Shown: in pieces, positions 14,736 through 18,596 of the stretch | Layout of the letters: the number at the start of each line of letters is the position of its first letter | Position numbering within the stretch: position 1 is the first letter of the stretch | Source of the DNA: Lachnospiraceae bacterium | Lineage (GTDB): Bacteria; Bacillota; Clostridia; Lachnospirales; Lachnospiraceae | DNA length: 18,596 nt | Assembly: GCA_004557975.1 (NCBI GenBank) | Contig: SFEV01000062.1 | Location: 1-18,596, forward strand | Direction: 5' to 3' | Position numbers and translations under genes: made by a program | The notes under the pieces: model-generated | Seen by the model: only the letters and a program-made list of their open reading frames with translations | Databases searched by the model: none | What the model was told of the DNA's origin: nothing

Positions 14736-16526
14736 ATGAATAAAAACTTTTTAGAACACTATATGAAAACAAAACCGGAAACAATGGAACAAAAATATCT
14801 GTTCCTCGTAGATGATCAAGAACTTGCTTTTGCTGTGATTGCTGCCGGATACTATGCGGTTGCTCTGCTGCCAGAAAGAGATGGCTATTACGATATTGAG
14901 AATTTTATCACTTATATGGTTGAAATTGCCTGTACGGGAACCTATCAGACAGATTACTGTTATGTACCGGCTTGCACCATGAAGAAAACGAATGATTTAC
15001 TGGAACAGTTCTGCCAGAACAATTATCTGACCTTCCGAAAAGGATGGTCAATATTCAAAAATAAAGAATACCTTGCAAAGCTGGAATACCAACAGGAGCT
15101 AAAAGCAGTCCTTTCAGATTTTATCAAACGCTTTGAAGGCAGACAAAATGAACCTCCGGACTTAAATAAATTCCACAAATTTAATGAACAGGGAAAGCGA
15201 ATCGGTGTATTTGATATGGAGATTGTCGACTATCTAATACAGACGTTTCCTTTTTTTATGCTTGGAAACACACCTTATATCTATGAAAAAGGTTGTTATC
15301 ACGAAGATCATAATGGAATTCGTTTGAAATCGCATATTCAAAAAATGATTTTTCGTGACTATATCAAGGCGACCACCATCCAGAGCATTTATAATCTTCT
15401 GGTATCACAAGCACAGGTACAGAAACATTTTTCAGACCTTAACAACCAACCATCTCATTGGGTGAATTTTCAGAATGGATATTTTGATGTGATGGAATGG
15501 AGGTTGATCGAACATGACACCAAATATCTGATGATTAACCAAATACCTTTTTCCTTTTATCCGGAACAAACAGAAACAGCTCTCTCTGGTGGAACTCATA
15601 TCCGTAAATATCTGGATTCCTCTATTCCAGACAAAACCGATCAGCAGATGTTCTGGCAATATCTTGGCTATTGCATGACTACGGATACTCGTTTCCAGAA
15701 GTTCCTAATGATAAAGGGAAAAGGCGGAACAGGAAAATCTATTGCTATTTCATTTACACAACACATGGTTGGTTCCGGTAATTTTTCAAGTATGTCATTG
15801 CAGAATTTAAATCAACGTTTTTATCCTACCGGATTGTTTGGGAAATTGTTAAATGCATGTGCTGATATTCCAAGTACAGCCATGGAAAATGTAGATGTTA
15901 TTAAGAAAGCGGTTGGTGAAGATACGCTACTTTATGAAAAGAAAGGACAAGACCCAACACAATTTAACAGTTATGCAAAGTTGTTGTTCTCAGCTAATGA
16001 AATGCCATTGAATCTGGACGATAAAACAAATGCTTACTATCGACGTTTGTTGGTTCTGGACATTAATCGTAGTATTTCTGAAGAAGAAAAGGATTCTCAA
16101 CTTAAAGAAAAAATGTGCAAGGAATCCGATTATGCCGTCCACATGGCAATGCTGGCATTGAAGCAGCTATACAATGACAATCATTTTACTGAAAGTGATC
16201 ACAGCAAAGAATGTATCGTTAATCTTTATCGTTCTGCAGACAGCGTAAAGGCATTTACCGATGATATGCTCTGCCATAAATCTGGTGAGAAAATGAAACG
16301 AAGTGATGTTTATAAAATGTACGAAGATTACTGCGAAGATAATGGACGAAAGCCACATGGCAAGTCAAAATTCTGGGAGTATATGGCAGATAAAGGCTTT
16401 ATGATTAAACGTTATTCCGATGGCGCTTATTATTTTAAAGATACTTCTGTGAAAGAATCGGATTTTGAAACGATAGACGATACGATAAATAATCCGTTTG
16501 AACAGTTGGATTTATCAATAACGTAA
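14736..16526 (+). CDS. Phage/plasmid primase-helicase (P4/D5 family, SF3 helicase)
   Basis: 596-residue replication protein. The C-terminal half is a superfamily 3 helicase of the phage P4 / poxvirus D5 type: Walker A GKGGTGKS (328-335), LLNACADIP as the Walker B-like region, and motif C LLFSANEMP with the sensor Asn. A D5-N-like region precedes it (NGYFDV...YLMINQIPFSF) and a winged-helix-like tail follows (KRSDVYKMYEDYCEDNGR). The N-terminal 120 residues have a strand-helix pattern (YLFLVDDQELAFAVIAAGYY) resembling a degenerate TOPRIM fold without a clear DxD, an inference. GAGGAGGG six bases upstream supports the ATG. Such proteins drive replication of plasmids, satellites and integrative mobilizable elements. 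The gene appears intact, and its composition is AT-rich compared with the left side of the window. Confidence 0.88.
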   Translation: MNKNFLEHYMKTKPETMEQKYLFLVDDQELAFAVIAAGYYAVALLPERDGYYDIENFITYMVEIACTGTYQTDYCYVPACTMKKTNDLLEQFCQNNYLTFRKGWSIFKNKEYLAKLEYQQELKAVLSDFIKRFEGRQNEPPDLNKFHKFNEQGKRIGVFDMEIVDYLIQTFPFFMLGNTPYIYEKGCYHEDHNGIRLKSHIQKMIFRDYIKATTIQSIYNLLVSQAQVQKHFSDLNNQPSHWVNFQNGYFDVMEWRLIEHDTKYLMINQIPFSFYPEQTETALSGGTHIRKYLDSSIPDKTDQQMFWQYLGYCMTTDTRFQKFLMIKGKGGTGKSIAISFTQHMVGSGNFSSMSLQNLNQRFYPTGLFGKLLNACADIPSTAMENVDVIKKAVGEDTLLYEKKGQDPTQFNSYAKLLFSANEMPLNLDDKTNAYYRRLLVLDINRSISEEEKDSQLKEKMCKESDYAVHMAMLALKQLYNDNHFTESDHSKECIVNLYRSADSVKAFTDDMLCHKSGEKMKRSDVYKMYEDYCEDNGRKPHGKSKFWEYMADKGFMIKRYSDGAYYFKDTSVKESDFETIDDTINNPFEQLDLSIT

Positions 16527-16545
16527 AATGACAGAAATGATAAAA

Positions 16546-16634
16546 ATGACAAAATATAGTTAGATATTCTTAGATGTGTAGATTGCTGAAAAATCGATTG
16601 ATATATCATGGTATCATTTTTGCCATTTTGTCAT
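16546..16634. repeat. Inverted repeat flanking 69 bp after the primase gene
   Basis: ATGACAAAAT (16546-16555) and ATTTTGTCAT (16625-16634) are perfect inverted copies, each next to AAAAATGA/ATCATTTTT-like repeats. They might be replication-protein binding sites or one large hairpin. This is the first part of the 573-bp gap between primase and relaxase. Confidence 0.5.
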
Positions 16635-16748
16635 ATCTCCAGTAAAAGGTGTAATGATGTAAATATTATTGCTGCTATCTAAAGCGTTTACTTTTTTCTT
16701 CACAATATCTTTATTTAATTGAATATGACTGTCAAGTCAGATGATGAT

Positions 16749-16793
16749 GCCGATGTATTTGAGAGGAAATCAAAATACGTCGGCTTTTCTTTT
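16749..16793 (+). terminator. Intrinsic terminator downstream of the primase
   Basis: GCCGATGTATTT and AAATACGTCGGC pair over 12 positions with one G-T, and TTTTCTTTT follows. It lies about 220 bp after the primase stop and ends that transcription unit in the + direction. Confidence 0.85.
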
Positions 16794-16893
16794 GGGAAAA
16801 GTTCAGTGAACCATTTCACAGAAACCGAAAAAGCTGATTGAGCTTCCCTGCAAAGGAAAGAAGGTCAGTTTGTTCGGCGCAGGAGTACAGAGG

Positions 16894-17015
16894 GTGCTAA
16901 GTGCCAGTGGCACTTGTTTAGCACCGACCGAAGCGGAGCGGAGAAGCAACCCTTTGTGCAGGTCAAGGGCGGCAGCCTTGCCCAGTTAAGCGGCGCTTCG
17001 CCACTTAGTACTGGG
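16894..17015 (+). other. Hairpin cluster, candidate origin of transfer (oriT)
   Basis: Three inverted repeats lie 85-206 bp before the relaxase start. First, GTGCTA...TAGCAC enclosing AAGTGCCA/TGGCACTT (16894-16924), a near-perfect cruciform. Second, CAAGG/CCTTG around 16965-16981. Third, CCCAGTTAAG...CTTAGTACTGGG enclosing GGCG/CGCC (16981-17015). This position and structure are usual for an oriT. I cannot assign a nick site, because no canonical nic core is obvious. Compared with its surroundings this stretch is GC-rich, which supports a conserved functional DNA structure. Confidence 0.5.
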
Positions 17016-17099
17016 TATTACTTGACGCTAAAAGCAGCAAGGAATCCGCTTCTCATCCCTAACCACCACTAAAAAAATTGAAAAAAGGAGGAAATCACA

Positions 17100-17606
17100 A
17101 TGAAATTAACAAGACACAATGGTCGTGCCGGAAAAAATGGCACTTATAATCCAAAACACAATGACAGAAATTTTAATATCCACAATAGTGAGCATATTGA
17201 TGATACTCAGGCAGAGAGAAATATCTACTGGGACTGTTACAATGGTTACCGGAACCTTATTCATGATAGTAAAACAGACCAACTGGCAAGTTCCTTTGAA
17301 GAAGTGGAGCAATACTTTTATGCTTCTCAATACCAGAACTTTGTAAATAATCAAAATGCCAGAAATGAAAAAAATCGGCATCCGGAACGCAATCGTACAA
17401 CTAACGCTTTGCTGAAAAGTAAAAAAACATGTCCTGAGGAAAGTATTTTTCAAATCGGAACTTTGGATAACCATGTTCCGCCAGAACTGCTCTTTGATGT
17501 TGCCCGTTTGAACCACCCCGGAACCCCTCTTTTCTCCGCTTTTTTCCTCGGAAAAACCCTTTATTTACGGGAAGAATTCCGTTTTTTTCCTTTTTTATTT
17601 TTTTAA
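17100..17606 (+). pseudogene. Truncated Mob/Pre-type relaxase (N-terminal part only)
   Basis: The first about 137 codons match the N-terminal region of relaxase / plasmid-recombination proteins common in Clostridia mobile elements: MKLTRHNGRAGKNGTYNPKH, the HIDD..AERNIYWDCYNGY block, NQNARNEKNRHPERNRT and KTCPEESIFQIGTLDNHVPPE. In intact proteins this is followed by the metal-binding HLDE..PHIH motif. Here homology stops after DVARL (about 17510) and the frame runs on through low-complexity Phe/Leu-rich codons to 17606. With the His motif missing, the product cannot nick DNA. AAAGGAGG nine bases upstream keeps a functional start. The break may be a deletion, insertion or recombination point; I see no IS end there. 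Confidence 0.75.
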
Positions 17607-17631
17607 TCAAATCTTTAACCTTTTTTGTTTT

Positions 17632-17675
17632 GGTAGGTTCTTTGGTAGTTTTTGCAGTAGTTTTTAAAAACTACC
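17632..17675. repeat. Iteron-like 12-bp repeats with terminal palindrome
   Basis: Three direct repeats start at 17632, 17644 and 17656, exactly 12 bp apart (GGTAGGTTCTTT, GGTAGTTTTTGC, AGTAGTTTTTAA), followed by an inverted AAACTACC. The last unit forms an 18-bp perfect palindrome, GTAGTTTTTAAAAACTAC (17657-17674). Such spacing is usual for initiator or recombinase binding sites. It lies in the 198-bp gap between the broken relaxase and the HTH gene. Confidence 0.6.
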
Positions 17676-17804
17676 AGAATTTTCATCAAATTTCAAGTTT
17701 TTCAGAAAGTGCTCCTCAAGCGTCTGCATTATTACTCTTTTTCAAGTACAAATGAGGATACTATACTTTCCGAAGAACACCCCACTTCGCACTTTACCAG
17801 AGCA

Positions 17805-18026
17805 TTAGTCGCAGCGCTGTACTGGCTCCCGATCCTGATCTTTTACAAGCATTTTTTCAGCTCTTGCCTTGTATTCCATGAGCCGGAAAACGTAGTCTGG
17901 CATAGATCTTTTTCCAGCCTCCCAATCAGTTACTGTACGATACGGGATATCAAAGTATTCACAGAATTCTCTTCTGTTCATATTCATACTTTCTCTAAGT
18001 GACTTTACTTCCTTCTGAACATCCAT
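17805..18026 (-). CDS. Small helix-turn-helix regulator (XRE-like)
   Basis: 73-residue protein beginning MDVQKEVKSLRESMNMNRRE. The middle reads EFCEYFDIPYRTVTDWEAGKRSMPDYVF, the typical pattern of an XRE/Cro-type HTH in which YRTVTDWE is the recognition helix and W-E-x-G the conserved end. A short basic helical tail follows. Proteins of this type are frequent in clostridial integrative elements and probably regulate excision, transfer or a linked toxin module. The ATG at 18026 has GAGGTGG eight bases upstream; the frame is open to 18086 but without another site. Its promoter (18052-18080) points away from the antisense-RNA promoter at 18128-18156. An inverted repeat between them is a likely operator. 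Confidence 0.8.
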   Translation of the reverse strand: MDVQKEVKSLRESMNMNRREFCEYFDIPYRTVTDWEAGKRSMPDYVFRLMEYKARAEKMLVKDQDREPVQRCD

Positions 18027-18051
18027 GATTATAACCACCTCTATCAATAAT

Positions 18052-18080
18052 ATCTTATCACATATTACGCATTGCATCAA
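18052..18080 (-). promoter_or_regulatory. Promoter of the HTH gene
   Basis: On the - strand TTGATG (18080-18075), 17 bp, TAAGAT (18057-18052), with a TG dinucleotide just upstream of the -10. The start point would be near 18045, giving a leader of about 20 nt. Confidence 0.6.
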
Positions 18081-18096
18081 TATCAAATTAAAAAAT

Positions 18097-18134
18097 TATT
18101 CAACTCACAAAAATATGTTTTCATAAGTTGAATA
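18097..18134. promoter_or_regulatory. Inverted repeat, possible operator
   Basis: TATTCAACT (18097-18105) and AGTTGAATA (18126-18134) are perfect inverted copies with a 20-bp spacer (centres 29 bp apart). The right half covers the -35 hexamer of the + strand promoter. It lies between two divergent promoters, a natural place for the HTH protein to bind. Confidence 0.45.
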
Positions 18135-18156
18135 TTATTCTATCTTGTGTTATATT
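18128..18156 (+). promoter_or_regulatory. Promoter of the candidate antitoxin RNA
   Basis: TTGAAT (18128-18133), exactly 17 bp, TATATT (18151-18156), preceded by TGT that makes an extended -10. Transcription would start near 18163. No reading frame with a ribosome binding site follows before the terminator at 18263-18302. Confidence 0.65.
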
Positions 18157-18157
18157 C

Positions 18158-18191
18158 TAAATAAAGAAAGACATCTGCTGTAACAGATGCC
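18158..18191 (-). terminator. Terminator of the toxin transcript
   Basis: On the - strand GGCATCTG-TTACAG-CAGATGTC is an eight-pair stem with one G-U, followed by TTTCTTTATTTA. On the + strand one pair becomes an A-C mismatch, so it is better suited to the - direction. It would end the toxin mRNA after a 3' UTR of about 130 nt. Confidence 0.65.
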
Positions 18192-18302
18192 TTTCAACGG
18201 AAAGTATCCATTCCAAAAGTGGATGCTCCCAAGCAAAGTGTTATTGCAGTCTTACGAGCGCCGCCTTACCTGTTGGCAGACAGGTAAGGCATTTTTATTT
18301 TC
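18163..18302 (+). ncRNA. Candidate antisense antitoxin RNA (type I TA)
   Basis: About 140 nt bounded by a good promoter and a perfect terminator. It can fold into hairpins at 18170-18191, ATCCA/TGGAT near 18207-18224, and the terminator stem. Its 3' end overlaps the last codons of the toxin gene on the opposite strand, and its body is complementary to the toxin 3' UTR. Convergent RNAs sharing a 3' region are the layout of par/fst-like and clostridial type I systems. Existence is inferred from signals only. Confidence 0.5.
18263..18302 (+). terminator. Perfect intrinsic terminator of the + strand RNA
   Basis: GCCTTACCTGT-TGGCAG-ACAGGTAAGGC is a perfect 11-pair stem (18263-18273 and 18280-18290), followed by ATTTTTATTTT. 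On the - strand the hairpin begins four bases after the toxin stop codon but has no T-run, so the toxin mRNA likely reads through it. Confidence 0.9.
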
Positions 18303-18381
18303 TTCTGCTATTTCTCTTATTATCGAGAAAGGTCAGAAACGCAACTACTAATGTACCAAAGGATATCAGCAAGCCGGTCAT
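18295..18381 (-). CDS. Small membrane peptide, putative holin-like type I toxin
   Basis: 28 codons beginning MTGLLISFGTLVVAFLTFLD and ending in a basic tail (NKRNSRRK). One transmembrane helix followed by a charged C-terminus is the form of holin-like / Fst-like type I toxins that depolarise the membrane. The ATG at 18381 overlaps the stop of a nine-codon leader ORF (ATG 18410) as TAATG, suggesting coupled translation. The frame is also open further upstream (GGSLPSL before the Met), so a longer form is possible. GGGGTGG about 16 bases upstream is a poor, distant ribosome site and can pair with CCTCCC just after it, a usual way to hold toxin translation down. A promoter lies at 18427-18455. 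I infer the toxin role from shape and context; family assignment to Hol-Tox is probable, not certain. Confidence 0.6.
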   Translation of the reverse strand: MTGLLISFGTLVVAFLTFLDNKRNSRRK

Positions 18382-18426
18382 TAAGCTAGGGAGGCTACCA
18401 CCCCTGTCATGGGTTCCGTATTTCAA

Positions 18427-18455
18427 ATCTTATCATATCCCTGTATTCATTTCAA
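18427..18455 (-). promoter_or_regulatory. Promoter of the toxin gene
   Basis: On the - strand TTGAAA (18455-18450), 17 bp, TAAGAT (18432-18427). The start point would be near 18420, leaving a leader of about 40 nt that contains the nine-codon ORF and the GGGGTGG/CCTCCC hairpin. From 18456 to the window end I see no gene. Confidence 0.6.
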
Positions 18456-18596
18456 ACATAACCTTAAAAAAAGTAACGCTTTTCCCTCGATTTTTAAGTT
18501 CAAGGACAAATTGTTCCATCGATATAGAATTAACACACACAGAACTCATTATATCAGTCTTGTTCCTATCAGTCTTATTATTAGTAGTATTATTAG

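Larger units (their letters stand above)
14571..18596 (+). mobile_element. Fragment of an integrated mobilizable element
   Basis: From 14571 onward the DNA is visibly more AT-rich than the chromosomal part and carries a primase-helicase, oriT-like hairpins, a relaxase N-terminus, an HTH regulator and a candidate type I toxin-antitoxin. No integrase or transposase is in the window. The left gene lacks its 5' part and the relaxase lacks its 3' part, so this is a degraded or rearranged element rather than a clean insertion. The right end is not reached. Confidence 0.75.

Noticed and set aside
17401..17610. - strand Lys/Arg-rich open frame
   Set aside because: Low complexity, antisense to the relaxase fragment, no ribosome site; kept only as a remark on the junction.
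17100..17700. Insertion sequence interrupting the relaxase
   Set aside because: No terminal inverted repeats, target duplication or transposase frame could be found on either strand.

Overview
The window reads as a chromosomal segment of an anaerobic low-GC Gram-positive bacterium, most likely a Clostridia / Lachnospiraceae-type gut organism. The grounds are strong GGAGG-type ribosome binding sites, TTGACA/TATAAT-like promoters with 17-bp spacing, a TPP-riboswitch-controlled thiSFGH-tenI-thiE-thiD operon, a short ThiF, and Lachnospiraceae-style mobile-element genes. The taxonomy is an inference from gene style; there is no rRNA here.

Bases 1-6530: a DUF554 membrane protein on the + strand converges on a seven-gene thiamine operon on the - strand. 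The operon has a near-consensus promoter (6489-6517), a TPP riboswitch (about 6388-6472), an intrinsic terminator (6330-6364), then thiS, thiF, thiG, thiH, tenI, thiE and thiD. ThiS/F/G/H build the thiazole phosphate, TenI aromatises it, ThiD makes HMP-PP and ThiE joins the two halves. thiC is not in this operon.

Bases 6531-13830, all - strand: a GNAT acetyltransferase, an orphan P-loop ATPase, a MutS2-like ATPase without the Smr nuclease domain, a 676-bp non-coding stretch, leuS with its own promoter, and an SGNH/GDSL hydrolase. The non-coding stretch holds a 44-bp tandem repeat and what looks like a small autonomous transcription unit: promoter, 12-codon ORF, hairpins, terminator.

Bases 14089-14570: the first about 147 codons of a lipoprotein ABC substrate-binding protein, ending in an exact 40-bp tandem duplication. 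At 14571 the sequence changes abruptly to AT-rich mobile-element DNA that runs to the window end. It carries the 3' tail of an unknown gene, a P4/D5-type primase-helicase, a hairpin-rich probable oriT, the N-terminal third of a Mob/Pre-type relaxase broken off before its catalytic His motif, an iteron-like repeat block and a small HTH regulator.

The most interesting element is at the right edge. About 18120-18455 has the layout of a type I toxin-antitoxin system: a 28-codon membrane peptide gene (holin-like toxin type) on the - strand, and a promoter-hairpins-terminator unit of about 140 nt on the + strand that overlaps the toxin 3' end. It lies divergent from the HTH gene, with an inverted repeat overlapping the antisense promoter.
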